Shown: piece by piece, positions 47,735 to 59,620 of the stretch
Layout: each line of letters begins with the position of its first letter
Position numbering within the stretch: position 1 is the first letter of the stretch
Source of the DNA: Choanephora cucurbitarum
Taxonomy: Eukaryota; Mucoromycota; Mucoromycetes; Mucorales; Choanephoraceae
Reading direction: 5' to 3'
DNA: 64,000 nt
Assembly (NCBI GenBank): GCA_025331435.1
Contig: JAIWNI010000134.1
Span: 1 to 64,000, forward strand
Translations under genes and position numbers: made by a program
Notes under the pieces: model-generated
What the model was told of the DNA's origin: nothing
Databases searched by the model: none
What the model saw: only the letters and a program-made list of their open reading frames with translations

Positions 47735-48291
47735 ATGGCACAAAACCTTATTAACGCAAACCCCACTGTTTATAACACAAAAACCTTGATTCGTAAAGAA
47801 ACAGAAGCAGAGTTAGACGACGATATTGAAGATCCTATCGATGCACAAGAAGTATTTGACCTTATTCGATCTATTTCGGATCCTGAGCACCCACTGACAC
47901 TGGAACAATTGAATGTGACTCAATTTGAGCATATTCAGGTAGATAACCAATCAAGCAAAATATTGATCGAATTCACACCTACTATTCCCCATTGCTCTAT
48001 GGCCACTTTGATTGGTTTGTGTATACGAGTCCGTCTTTTGCGCAGTTTGCCAGATCGCTTCAAGGTAAATTTTGATGAAATAATACAAGATAGCAATTTA
48101 ATCTTTCTTTTATTATCAAGGTGGATATTCGAGTTCGAAAAGGCACACATCAGTCAGAAGGTGCAGTCAATAAGCAACTGAACGATAAAGAAAGAGTGGC
48201 TGCTGCCTTAGAGAACAATCATCTTTTAGAAGTAGTTAATCAGTGTTTAGCTACAGCTAGTTTACGAGGTACTGAAGTGGCTGCCAATTGA
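47735..48291 (+). CDS. CIA2/MIP18 cytosolic Fe-S assembly targeting factor
   Basis: CIA2 (human FAM96B/CIAO2B) forms the targeting complex with CIA1 and MMS19 that passes Fe-S clusters to cytosolic and nuclear proteins. Two exons (47735-48064 and 48121-48291) give 166 aa. Visible family blocks are [71 protein letters not shown] (the CSMATLIG block carries the conserved Cys), [15 protein letters not shown] and [20 protein letters not shown]. The frame is open upstream to ATG 47675 with 20 hydrophobic residues. I chose 47735 because the family starts just before NANP. Confidence 0.95.
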
Positions 48292-48360
48292 TTTGTTTTT
48301 TTTTTGGAAATAAATATGTATTTTTTTGAGTTGCTTTGTACAAATATCTATAACATTCTT

Positions 48361-50667
48361 TTATTCATGTCCAACAGCCAAATCTTGTGTAGCTTCTGCT
48401 TCAAGACGATGAATAAGTTCAATGATATCTTCCGCTGTGCCTACTGAGCTTAAAAAGGGATGCTTCAATAATGCCTCAGCACTAGGTCTTTCTTGGGCAT
48501 CTTGTGTTGTACAGAGTTTTAAGAAATCTTTGAACTTGTCCGACCATTGGTCAGGTTGCTCAAGTGGAGGAAGGCCGTTTGATGCAATCAAGAATAAAGC
48601 CTATTTAAAACAAGGGTGTTGGCTTGATAGTTTTAAAAGAGAGAAGTTAAACTTTACCTTGAGAGGAGGATGTTCAACATAAGGTGGATTGCCTTGCATC
48701 ATTTCAATCAAGGCAACACCCAAACTCCATATATCCACTTTAGCATTGTAATTTTGGCCCTTAATCACTTCAGGTGCCATCCAATAAGGTGTGCCTACAA
48801 TCGAATTTCTTTCAGGATGTGTCTTGGATAACTGAGCACAATGACCAAAATCAGCTATAGAGGAGAAATGAGAATCTTTAAGAAGCCTATTTCTATTTCT
48901 TTACATATTCACCTAGTTTAACTTCACCACGAGTATTCAATAAGATATTGTCACTTCGAATGTCACGATGAATCCTGTTCAGTCGATGGATACGACAGAG
49001 TCCTCGCAAGATGTCTCTGGCAATACGCGCAATCTGTTCTTCACGCATACGGGGACCTTCATCAAGTGAGATGATATCAGCTAAAGAGACATCCATATAT
49101 TCCATCACAACCCAAAGATCTTTCTCGTGTCGATAACAACTAATAAATTCGACTACATTGGGGTGGCGGCTCATTTTCATTGTTGTTAATTCATTTCGGA
49201 TCTTGCTTAATTTATCTTGGGCGGTCACTGCAATTTGTTTAATGGCGACCATACGTTTGGATGTGATGTGCTTGGCTGCAAAAATAGGGCCAGATTCACC
49301 CTCAGCTATCAAGGTAAGATCGGTATAAATGGTGGTAGGATCAGCAGCATCTATCATATCATCTATACATAGTTATGAGTAAATACAGTCAACTTTTTCT
49401 TTTTTGGATATTACCAACAGATGTAGAATCTAATGCTAAACAATCATTTGTATCTGAGATGGGTGTGGATAGCTGAGATGGGGCTGCCTCTGAATCAGTG
49501 CTGATATTAGATGGATTAGTGCTGTTGCTAGTATTAATATTAATGGTGTTGGTAATAGTAGGAGTGAGGTCATTATCAGTAGTAGTAGTAGGTGTATTAA
49601 TTGTAGTAGAGAATGTAGGCGTTGTGCTGGTATCATTTTTGGTTGAGGATATAAACGAGAAACTATCTAAGTCAGGTATAAGTGGTGAAGTGGACAGAGG
49701 TGAAAGTATAGGTGGCAGCATATCACTTGCATAGTTTTTGCTTAATGAGAGATTGGCAATTCGAGAAGACCTTTTTGCACGCGAGGGTGGTGCATATCCC
49801 ATAGGCAATTCTTCACTGTCTCTATTTTCTACTGTTTGTTCTTCTTCGTCTTCTTCTTCATCTGCCATTGATTTAGTAGGTGATGCTTGTTGCAAAGAAT
49901 CAGGCATACGTATGTTATGCATCAGTTTCTCTATAGTAGCAGGGTTGTTTCGAACAACCTCTTCAGGGATACCTGAGGCAATCAAGATCTTTTGCCATTT
50001 CAAAGGTAGTCCTTTAAATCCATATTGATCTACTTGAACATGTACGTTGTGTTGAACGTTATAGGGTTTTCCTATCATGGTGGGTGCTCTTTGGAGAGTG
50101 CTTGGGTCACCTAAACAGTGCGTTAGTTCTGTTGTTGGATAGAATAGAGAATGACTTACGTTCTGGCTTAATAGGTGAAGGTACAAGGTGAGGAGTAACA
50201 TAATGAGTATCCATCACATCATCACTAGGCAGGTTAGACTGCCAAACATCAGGTAAACCCTAATAAACAGTTTGATCAGAAAAAAAAAAGAAGCTCAGCC
50301 CTATTTTTCTCTATCTTACCATGTATTTACCGCTACCTCGGTCATACTCAACATGAATACCGTGTTCGAATCGAGTAGGTTTACCGATATCCAGAATTTT
50401 CTCGCCAAAATTAGAACGAGTTGCACTGCCATTGGTACTTGTGTTTCCACCTGATTTGACTGACACTTTGCTAGATAATGATGTCTCAGAACGGTTATGT
50501 TGTCTGTACAGTTTCATACTGGAGAGTGTTGATGAAGAAGCCATTTTTCTTAGACTTCTTGTAGATGAAGCATGTTGAGGCTGGGACGGTCGTCGAGATG
50601 GATTTGTCTGTACAGTCTGTAGTGGTACCGTTCCATGACTTGTGGGTGAAGAAACGGTATTGCCCAT
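48361..50667 (-). CDS. PAK/STE20-family kinase with two CRIB domains
   Basis: This is a Rho-GTPase effector kinase acting in polarity and MAPK signalling. It starts MGNTVSSP, a good N-myristoylation pattern. CRIB 1 at about residues 94-125 is IGKPTRFEHGIHVEYD followed by GLPDVW. CRIB 2 about 60 residues later is IGKPYNVQHNVHVQVD, then GLPLKWQKILIASGIPEE. A long acidic, then Ser/Thr/Asn-rich linker follows. The kinase domain has MVAIKQI (ATP Lys), IRNELTTMK, IHRDIRSDNILLN, ADFGHCAQL and GTPYWMAPEVIKG, ending in the C-lobe EALLKHPFLSSVG. HRDIR replaces the usual HRDIK. The catalytic Asp, DFG and Lys are present, so activity is plausible. No PH domain is seen. Introns are short and in frame. Confidence 0.9.
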
Positions 50668-51104
50668 GAGGTGATAGACAAACTACGTGCGAGAATAAAA
50701 TTTAAAAAAAAAAAAGGAGGGCAAAGAAAATATTGAAAGACAAGGGAAAGAAAAAAAAACAGTAAATTCATTGGATCTGTTTAGTGTAATTTAATATAGC
50801 TTAGGTAGTGGTGGTTGCGTATCAATATTTAACCGAATCAATATGATAAAGAATGATCTGAATGCTATTTTTTTCTTTATTTTTCTTTCTTTCTTTCTTA
50901 TTTTTTTACTGCCATTGTCAAGCATTTCTTTCATTCGTTACTAGGCAACATAATTGCTGTCTTCTTTTTTCTTTAGTGAGGTTGTTTTCTGTTGCTATTT
51001 GTTGTTTTTTTTAAATCTGCTTAAATTTTCTTTCTTTTTTTTTTTTGTGTTTAAATTAAAGAAAATAAATGTTTCTTTTCTCTTGTTATTATTAAAATAG
51101 ACAG
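50668..51104. promoter_or_regulatory. Divergent promoter of PAK kinase and PAN3
   Basis: This stretch is 437 bp between the start codons and is strongly T-rich on the plus strand with several CTTT and T runs (50870-51050). No clear TATA box. The PAN3 start may be preceded by a 5' UTR intron, as ATTAAAATAG sits just before its ATG. Confidence 0.5.
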
Positions 51105-53678
51105 ATGCAGAAATCGCTCGGTGGACAGATAGTCATACCTTCTCAAATAACCTCAGCCATTCCTATTGTAGATCCTTCAGTAGAAGAGACAGCTGAACAA
51201 CAACCAAAGAAGGTGTCTATTAAACCTGTTTCGAAAGGTATCTATCTATTTAATCACATGGACACAAATAACTGATTAACACAACAACAGGCAATGGCAA
51301 TGCAAAGAGATTATGTCGCAATGTCATAATTCATGGCTATTGTAAATATGAAGGCAAAGGCTGCGAGTTCAATCATGATTCGGTAAAATTAGTATCTACT
51401 TGGACTTATCCAGTCAACTTATGCTCATTATTAGAATAAGCCTACTTCTCCTCAAACAAGTCCAGACAGGTAGATAGGAATCTAAAGAAAGAGAAGGTTT
51501 CTAACCTTTTTATTAGTTCAAGTAGAAACAAATTACGCTTTACACCTAACCTTCAAGCAGTATCTTCTGTCACAGCTGACAGTATTAATGCACCTGAATT
51601 TGTCCCTCGATTCAATACAACAACAGGTAAAGTGTTTCTGAAAGCCTTTGTTGTTGTTTGATCTAACATAACCTACCTAGACTCCAATGTATTGGCAAGC
51701 AACAAAGGTAAAAAGGAAACCATGATCATTACAAACGATGCATGACTTATTGCTATCCCTTTAGATTCATCTACCATGTAAGACAACTGAACCAAGAAGA
51801 TGGTCTATTAATACATCTTACTTAGTCCAAAGCAACCTTCTTTCTCCTCTGAACAGCCATTGGCAAATAGACTTACGCAACTCAACATAGCAAATGATGT
51901 AAGGATAAAATGACTTCGCCTTCATGTGGCTCATACAATCACTAGGGCACTACACAACCACAACAATCACAATCACCATCGCAACTCTTGACAGCTGGAG
52001 TAGATCCTTATTTCTATATGAATCAACAGCCTATGTATCCAAGACAACCTGTAAGCTAAACAATGCACCAGTGCTATCTACTTATTTATTTGTTTTGTCC
52101 TTAGTTACAACACCATCTGTATGCATCACCTCTACCTCATGTCAGTAATCTATTACCACATCAAAGAACAATTCAATCCTTTTTCATTCCAGATCAAATT
52201 CGGGAAGAATTGACACAGCGAAATGAAGCACAATTACTGACAGCTTCTGGTAAAAAAAAAGAAAAAAAAAGATGATTTTCAATAGTCTTATCTGTTCTAT
52301 CTTAGGCCGTGATTTAGGATTGCCTCTTGAAGTGCATGTGTATCATTCATTAGTACCATTAGATACACCTTCAACTGAAACTACCCCACCTCAAGATCAA
52401 TTTTACGGTCATCCATCATCTGTCTATAAAGCTACTTGCTCAGTCGATGGTCGTACTTATGCGCTGGTCAGAATAGAAGGATTCAGGTTAGTAAACGAGT
52501 TGGCCATGTCAGTAGTAGAAGCATGGCGTCGTATTCGTCATTGTAATATTGTGTCTGTGCGCGAGGCATTCACCACTCGAGCCTTTGGTGACTCTTCTTT
52601 GATCTTTGCTTTTGATTATCACCCTTGTTCGTCCACTCTCTATACATCCTATTTCACATCACAAACATCACAACCATTGCCAGAAGAAACACTCTGGAGT
52701 TATATTACTCAGATTGCTTCTGCCCTGAAGACAATTCATGGATCTGGATTAGCAGCACGTAATATTGACTTGAAGAAGATTTTGATTACTGGCAAAAATA
52801 GGTTTGATAGAGAACATGCAAACAAGATGACAATTTAACCATTTCTCTAGATTAAGGATAAGTGGCTCAAGTATCCTGGACGTGCTTCAATTCGATAATG
52901 AACCGAATGTAGCTAGACAACAGCAAGAAGATATTTTATCGTTTGCCAAGTTGATTATGGCACTCGCTTGCCATTCATTACATTCACACAATGACCTTAT
53001 GCATGCATTTGAATATATTTCACATCATTATTCGCCCGATATAAAAAACCTGCTTTTGTATATCTTGAGCAATCCCTCTACACCCAAAAACATAGACGAA
53101 ATACTTGCTATTATTGGACCTCGTATCCTTCATGAAATCAACAATTGTCATTTGTAAGTAATTCGCTATATGAATCACTTCAATCTAAATGCTGCTATTT
53201 TAGTTATAATGATGAATTAGAGAGTGAATTATCAAGAGAACTGGAGAACGGTCGACTTGTTCGACTGATGGCTAAAATGGGCTTTATTAACGAAAGACCA
53301 GAGTATGTAGGTTGATGAGATTTAGAGCACAGTTCTGACTGTCTTTATTGTAGATTCGATATGGATCCTGGATGGTCAGAGACAGGTGATCGCTATTTAA
53401 TCAAATTGTTTCGTGATTATGTATTTCATCAAGTAGATGAAAAAGGACAGCCTGTGATTGATATGGTTCATGTATTGACATGTCTAAATAAGGTAAAATG
53501 GTATCATAATGTAGCCTGTTTATTTATTCACTTTTCTCTCTTCAAGTTGGATGCTGGTGTAGACGAGAAAATCATGTTGATGTCTAGAGATGAACAATCC
53601 TGTTTGATTGTAAGCTTTAGAGAAATCAAAAACTGCATCATGTCAGCATTCAATGACTTGACTTCTGGAAGAAAATAA
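51105..53678 (+). CDS. PAN3: PAN3, PAN2-PAN3 deadenylase subunit
   Basis: PAN3 recruits the PAN2 nuclease to poly(A)-binding protein for initial mRNA deadenylation in the cytoplasm. The N-terminus contains a CCCH zinc finger (C-x8-C-x6-C-x3-[21 protein letters not shown] then NHD). A disordered region includes FVPRFNTTT and [11 protein letters not shown] (possible PAM2-like segment). The pseudokinase domain follows: [65 protein letters not shown] and [20 protein letters not shown]. The C-terminal knob ends [50 protein letters not shown] and EIKNCI. As expected for PAN3, the kinase HRD and DFG motifs are lost. Many short introns; exact N-terminal start is less certain. Confidence 0.93.
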
Positions 53679-53757
53679 TCAATAAGCATCACAAAAAAAT
53701 CTAAAAAATAAACAGACAAAAAGGCTCACAAAAAAAAATAAGTTTTTGTTTATGGTT

Positions 53758-56298
53758 CTATATGGGTAATGTCAAAAGAGGCTCTAATCTAAACTTGAGT
53801 TCTTTAAGCCGAGTACTTGTTGGGTTCCATTGTCGAAAGAGGGATAATAACTGCTCAAGTTCGGCCGAGTAATGAGTCGAGATGGTTGGGTCACTAAAGA
53901 TTCCCCGAAGTGCCCAGGGTAAGAAAAAGGGGTTGAGTTGTTGTTTTGCTTGAAAGGCAAGGGTGCTTGGTTGCTTAGTTGGGTAGCAATGAGTTGGTAT
54001 AAAGTCACCAAAGGGTGCTGTCTCAAAGGTATATCGAATAGCAGTCATATACACTTCCAACTCTTCGTAGATAGTAGAATGTCCTCCTTCTAGTGCATAA
54101 ATATTACCTGCCAATACCTCACTCAGGTGAATAAGCAGATCATGATCAGATAGACCAGCATTGCGTAATTTGAGCCCAAAGACAACTAGGTTAATTAGGA
54201 AATCATCATCAGAATAGATATGACCGTCAATATAGATAGACCTCAGAATGTTGGGGTGGTTTACTGCATGCATAATGGAGGAATAGAGTGGCACTACTTG
54301 ATCTTGCATCGAACCTGTCGAGACCAACTTGACACCACACTCTAAAATGTACTCTAATGATTGGCGAAATTTGATAGAAATTGGACTTGAATGGTCCATA
54401 AATTCAAATAGCTCACGTGCAGCATCTGCTTCAAAGTACTATGACATAGTGAATACCCTATATACACATCTCATCTTGTCTGTTGTTTACCTTCACAATC
54501 AGATTTCCTTTTAGGGCCGGAAAAGGTCCATGTGATATACCTGCCATAGCCAAAACAGAAAGAGACTGTCTTATCAATTGAATATGACCTCTTTCAAGCA
54601 GGCGCTGTAGCAGCATGACAGATACAGGTGTACCTTGCGAATGAGTGGCCCAAAGCACGACATCAGCTGAAGAGACAGCCTCAAGCCATTCTGAATTTTC
54701 AATCAGTTTTGCATACAGTTGATTCACTCTGTCCTCTACTTTTCCTTCTCCCTCCAGAGGCACAACTGTTATGGCATTCAAGGGAAGCATTACCTGGTGT
54801 TCCTTTTCAAAATACTTGCGAACACCCAAAGCCATCTGCTCACAAAACTTGATAGAAGTACCAGTGGGTTCACCTATCATGCTTCGAACAAGCTATGCGT
54901 TATATCACCCATATATATTGTATAATATTAGAACCTATTTCTTCTTTTTTTTTTTAGTTTTGAAAGAGAATCTACCTTCATAGGAAACCAGCCATGAACG
55001 CCTACAATCACAATACGTTTGTCTATCAACTGATGTTCGTGCAGTTGTGCCTGTTTGAGTTCTTCAATAAAATTCGAGAATTTCATTTTCATGCGCTTTT
55101 CGATCCAACTGGAAGTACCCTCTAGTGGTTGGGCTTGTTGCATCATCGATTGAAATGCATTTGATAGATTGGTTAGGATCAAATCGATGCATGTAGGCTG
55201 TTTTGGTGATGGTGGTGGCGGTGAGAGAGAAGGTGAAGCTCGGAAAAATTGTGATTCAAATGAAGGCAACACTTTATTGATCTTCTTCTTTGCTGGTTTT
55301 GGGTCATGAAGTGAAGAGACCGAGACTGAATGACGAAGTGAGATAGCTTTGACTGCAATTGGCTGCTGCACACTAAACCGCCTGTTGTTGGGTATAGGTG
55401 AATTGGGTAATTTGTTTACTTTTTGCAAGCTTGGTTCTTCAACATGCAATGGCTTTTGAAGGCTATTGAGTGATTCTTCTGGCTTGAATTGTGCCTTATC
55501 TAGAGTGGTTGTTTGAGTAGTAAACAGAAAAGAAGACCATGAAGAAGAGGCAGTTGAGTTGACTGTTTTGTTGCCTTGAGCATTTGGTATCTGAATAGGC
55601 TCTGTTGCCAAAGAAGGTGTATAGTCTTCCACCCTTTTTGCTTTCTCTTTTGTGTCATTTGCTACAGGAAACCCCAACCAGGCCCAGAACCCCTTATGAC
55701 ACGTGGTTGAATCTTGCTTTGAAATGTCGGTTTCATCTACCTGCTGACTGATCTTTGGCGTGAACAGAGAAGAAGAAGATGATGATTCTGTCGCTACAGA
55801 AGAGTACTGATGTGCTGCATTCAATGACGTACCTTCTTCTTCTTCTTTTATGCGTTTAACTAAACTTTCAATGGCCGCTGATGTCGATCGACTGTCTATT
55901 TCTTCTTGCTGGTATAGTGGCTCGTGATACATCATATTTCCATTTGCAGAAACACTAGTAGAAAAAGTGGCTACTGCTGCTTTAGGTGAATGAGCCATGC
56001 GTTGTAAAAGAGAATTTCCAGTAGGGATAGCAATGGGTGTATGAGGTTTCTGGTGTTCGGGCAATGACATGTTTTTCTTGGCTAACTCAATCGATAATGA
56101 AATGGAGGCAGACCTTAATGGCTCTGATTCAATTGACAGCCCTGTCGGTTCCTGTACAAACATTGTTCTATCATCAGAAACGACATTGATGGAAGTAGCT
56201 TTTGCGATTGGTGTAACTTTTGCTGATATCATTGTTGATTTTTTGTGTTTAGTATAAGAGGAAGAGGTATTTAATTCAAACCAACCACGAACAAGCAT
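53758..56298 (-). CDS. YMC020W/YML020W-like alpha/beta hydrolase
   Basis: About 790 aa in three main exons. The N-terminal 400 residues are Ser/Pro-rich and mostly disordered, with KGFWAWLGFPVAND in the middle. The hydrolase region starts IDKRIVIVGVHGWFPMK, continues LVRSMIGEPTGTSIKFCEQM and holds the nucleophile elbow VVLWATHSQGTPVSVMLLQR (Ser in HSQG). Later blocks include GISHGPFPALKGN and VSTGSMQDQVVPLYSSIMHA, the likely Asp and His neighbourhood. The combination of GVHGWFP, GEPTGTS and HSQGTP matches fungal YMC020W-like hydrolases, whose substrates are unknown. Start could be 56298 or the internal ATG at 56232. Its stop lies 79 bp from the PAN3 stop (convergent). Confidence 0.78.
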
Positions 56299-56429
56299 TT
56301 GTCGTCAGTTATGTAAAAAATGCAAAGAAAGAAAGTGAAAGAAAGAGGGGCCATCATTTTTAATTTAAAATGTGAAGGAGTGAAAAAAAAAAAAAAAGAC
56401 TCAATCACATGAAGCATGATCATAGCATA

Positions 56430-57671
56430 TTATACATCACTGGTCAATGAGTCATAGATAGTTTCCTGTGTCTTTTGAATTTCTTGAAGTTCAGGCAGTA
56501 GTTTGCTAAAGGCTTCTTGTGCTTCTCTATAATAAACAAGTTGAACCTGAACAAATTCTGCTAAATCACGATAAGGCTCAGGCTACACAATAGAAATGTT
56601 AAACTAAGCTTTTCAACTGTGTTACCATGACTTACATCCTCTACTACAGCCTTCATCAGCAGAGTGGCTTCTTCCACAGCACCCACAAATTTATCTTCAG
56701 CTTGCTCTACTTCTAATCGAGCTACATTGAGAGCTGCTTCAGAAGATTCCTTGTAGACTGTTTTAGCTGCATCCAGAACAAGTCGTTTTTGCTGCACTAC
56801 ACGTCTTGCCTTGTTTGCGTCTTCAATTGAGGTCTTTAGGCAAGATTGAAGTGGATTATAGAATCTAGATACCACTTCACTGTCCATGGCTAGTCTGGCA
56901 TTGCCTACCTTATTTGATGTAGACGCAAATTTATTAAGGGCGACACGCAATGCTTCATCTCTTCCTAGCTCAGAGGCAGATTGAGATGCTACTTGGCCCA
57001 TTGCATGAGAGAGTGTCTTGGGATGTTCCGAGTTTTGTGTGTTCTGATTGGCTTCATTGGTGAGCTGAAGGATTTGGTTGGTGACAGTACTGGCAAATTT
57101 GATAGGATAGTCGTAATAGGGCGTGTTGTACACCTTGGTGACTTTCAAGAAATTCTGATAAAGTTGCTGCAATTGATCTACTCTCTGCAATGAAGAAAAA
57201 TAAGTGAATCATGAATGGTTAAGAGAGTCCTCTATTTACATTTTCTAATTGCTTATATTCTTGAGGTAATTCAGTTATATCTCCTGCTGTACCAAATTTC
57301 TCTTGTGCGTATTGTCGTACTTGACCTAATTGCTTGCCAATTCGATGAGTAATTGGATTGATTTTTGAGCTGATGGTAGCCAGACTATCGAGTGTTGACT
57401 CTAAGATGCCAGACGAAGAATGCTGATTGGTTGAAGACGTTGAATCCGATGGGTCTTGAGTGATATGGATAGGATCAGAAGGTAATTGCTTTACTTCTTG
57501 CTGTTGGCTATCCTCTGACTCAACTGTTGGTTCAGTTGTTGGCTCAACAGTTGCTTTAGTTGTTGGTTCAGTTGTTGGTTCAGTTGTTGGCTCGGTTGTT
57601 AGTTCAGCCGACACATTTTCCTTTTGAGAGCCTTCTTTTGATGCATTGACTTTCTGTTCTTCTGTAGACAT
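56430..57671 (-). CDS. GVP36-like BAR domain protein
   Basis: GVP36 proteins bind curved Golgi and endocytic membranes. Three exons encode about 375 aa. The N-terminus (MSTEEQKVNASKEGS) has a TTEP tetrapeptide repeat, then disordered Gln/Ser-rich sequence. The BAR_2-type domain starts LATISSKINPITHRIGKQLG, followed by FGTAGDITELPQEYKQLEN and RVDQLQQLYQNFLKVTKVYN. DYPIKFASTV and helical blocks such as ELGRDEALRVALNKFAS, YNPLQSCLKTSIEDANKARR and LEVEQAEDKFVGAVEEATLL follow. The end is YREAQEAFSKLLPELQEIQK...DSLTSDV. The ITELPQEYKxLE...VD signature supports the family. It is tandem with the hydrolase gene on the same strand (131 bp). Confidence 0.88.
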
Positions 57672-59270
57672 TCTGTTATATTCGATTCAGTAAACAAAAA
57701 GAGGGAAAAAAAAGACCAAAAAAAAAGTTTTTTGAAGTCAATTAAAATAGGCAAGTTTTAATTTTGCTATAAATTAGTGGCCTATTATGGAAGTTTAAGC
57801 TTTATTTGTTGAAATAAAAAAAAATGGCGTCTTTTGAGAAAGTTATTAAACGTGTTTTACTTTGATATTCTTTGCATAAAGTCTTCAATTGATTGCTTTT
57901 GTAGTGCTTTAATATAATCAATACATAATATGGCACAAGGCAACGAAGTCATTGTGTAGATGCGATTGTTGCCATTGTTTGTTCCTTCGGTGCTGAATTT
58001 ATTCCTGTTTTAATTAAGAAATCTCTTATGATCTTAGTTGCAAATAGTTTGGTCTTGTCTTGATAAATAAATCCCCGATATAGCAGATACAGTGTTGACA
58101 GCAATGAATCTAAAGAAAAGAGAAAGGTCAAGATATTCTCAGCTTGATTATCGATTTGATCGACATACATGTCAAACGATTAAAACTTTTCTTTTTTTAG
58201 CAAGACCAACGTATTTTTGTTTGTTGTTTAGCATTTCAAAATGTATTTGAGTGACACCAGCGGCTACCTGTGCTTCGATAACAATTAGCTTTGTATACAA
58301 TGCACATTTCTTTCTCTAATACTGTATGCTTGTACCACCTGCATAAAGTCGAACAATAAAGCTGGCACTATAGATAGCAAACTATGGCAAATCGAAGTAT
58401 CACTGTTTCCTTTTCTTTTTCTTGACACTGTTTGTGAATCCTTTTTGTTTAAAATTATTGGCAGTTGTTCAAGATAGAACAGTTAAATATACTGATATGT
58501 CTAATTCGCACTTGTCATACATCTCAACTATATCTAACGTTGAACATGAAACCAATGTTCAACATTACGTTCGCTCAAAGGCAACCCTTTACTTAAAAAT
58601 CATCTTCTTTACTTTCAATATGTGGGTTGTCGATGATAAAGAAAGCATGTACTATTTAAAGACAAAATTACATAAACAGCAAAATTCCTTCTGCTTCTAT
58701 GCAAAGAGATCAATACATACTTGAAACACGCGATGCGCTTTCTGCTAATATCTTTGGTCAAAATCGTCACTTTAAACGGTGATGGTTCTGTCACTCTTGC
58801 AATCTACATGCTATCTAAGGTCGTTTTAATAACGATTTATGTTAGCTAACTGTCCTTCTTGCTTGTTCTGGAAGCTCTAAAAACTCAACACTGTTTAAGA
58901 TAGCTTGAGTATCATAAATAAACAGAGGTTAATACAACTGTGTCACTTACTTTTTGAGTGAGCATTGCCCGTTATCCACTAGCGCAATACTTGAACTAAA
59001 GAAATTCAGATCAACACAAAGCGGTTGGATTGTATAAAATGATATCTTGCTTTATCTTCTCCCATTGTATTGTCTGCCATCAACTTACAAGACAAGGTTA
59101 TATCATCAAATCTCATACTTCTCCATTATAGCTCTTGTTTCTTTTTTTGCAAAGAACCAGCATCTTCTAGGCTTCCTGTGACATATTCATTGGTCATCAA
59201 ATCATGATATTGAGCTGTCAACTTTTACATCTACTGCAGATTCCTATTTGGCTTGATATAACTATTGGAG
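57672..59270. other. Intergenic region
   Basis: AT-rich. A minus-strand open frame at 57949-58170 (73 codons, LYRGFIYQDKTKLFATKIIR) and a plus-strand one at 58422-58724 are moderately protein-like but without family similarity or splice support. No firm gene. Confidence 0.4.
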
Positions 59271-59620
59271 AGCTATTGAATTTCTTCTTTTGAAAGGAGA
59301 CGAAAACGGTCGACTGTGGCTTACACTTATTTGCTTTATCATGTGAGAAGTAAGCAAATATATCAGTGTAGCATTCATGCTATTCTCTATTGTTGTCAAA
59401 ATCGTTAGTTGCAGGAGAATGTTGGGATTTTGGGAAAAGGAACAATTCGGTGAATTAGTGAAAGTGACACAGAATAGACTCAAGAAGAAAATCCCTGTTT
59501 TCGGGTTAAGCGTGAAAGATTTCAAAGCTTCTATATCAGGTATGGATTGACAAATGAGCTGTGTTGACTTTCAGGTTTTCGACTCGTCTGACAGATGCAA
59601 GAAGGCTAGGATTGAAATAA
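59271..59620 (+). other. Possible small spliced coding fragment
   Basis: Three plus-strand blocks join in frame: 59271-59342 (AIEFLLLKGDENGRLWLTLI), 59415-59539 (MLGFWEKEQFGELVKVTQNR, LKKKIPVFGLSVKDFKA) and 59595-59620 (ARRLGLK then stop). The introns have plausible GT and AG ends (72 and 55 nt). No start exon was found and no family is recognised. It may be the 3' end of a real small gene or a relic. Confidence 0.25.
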
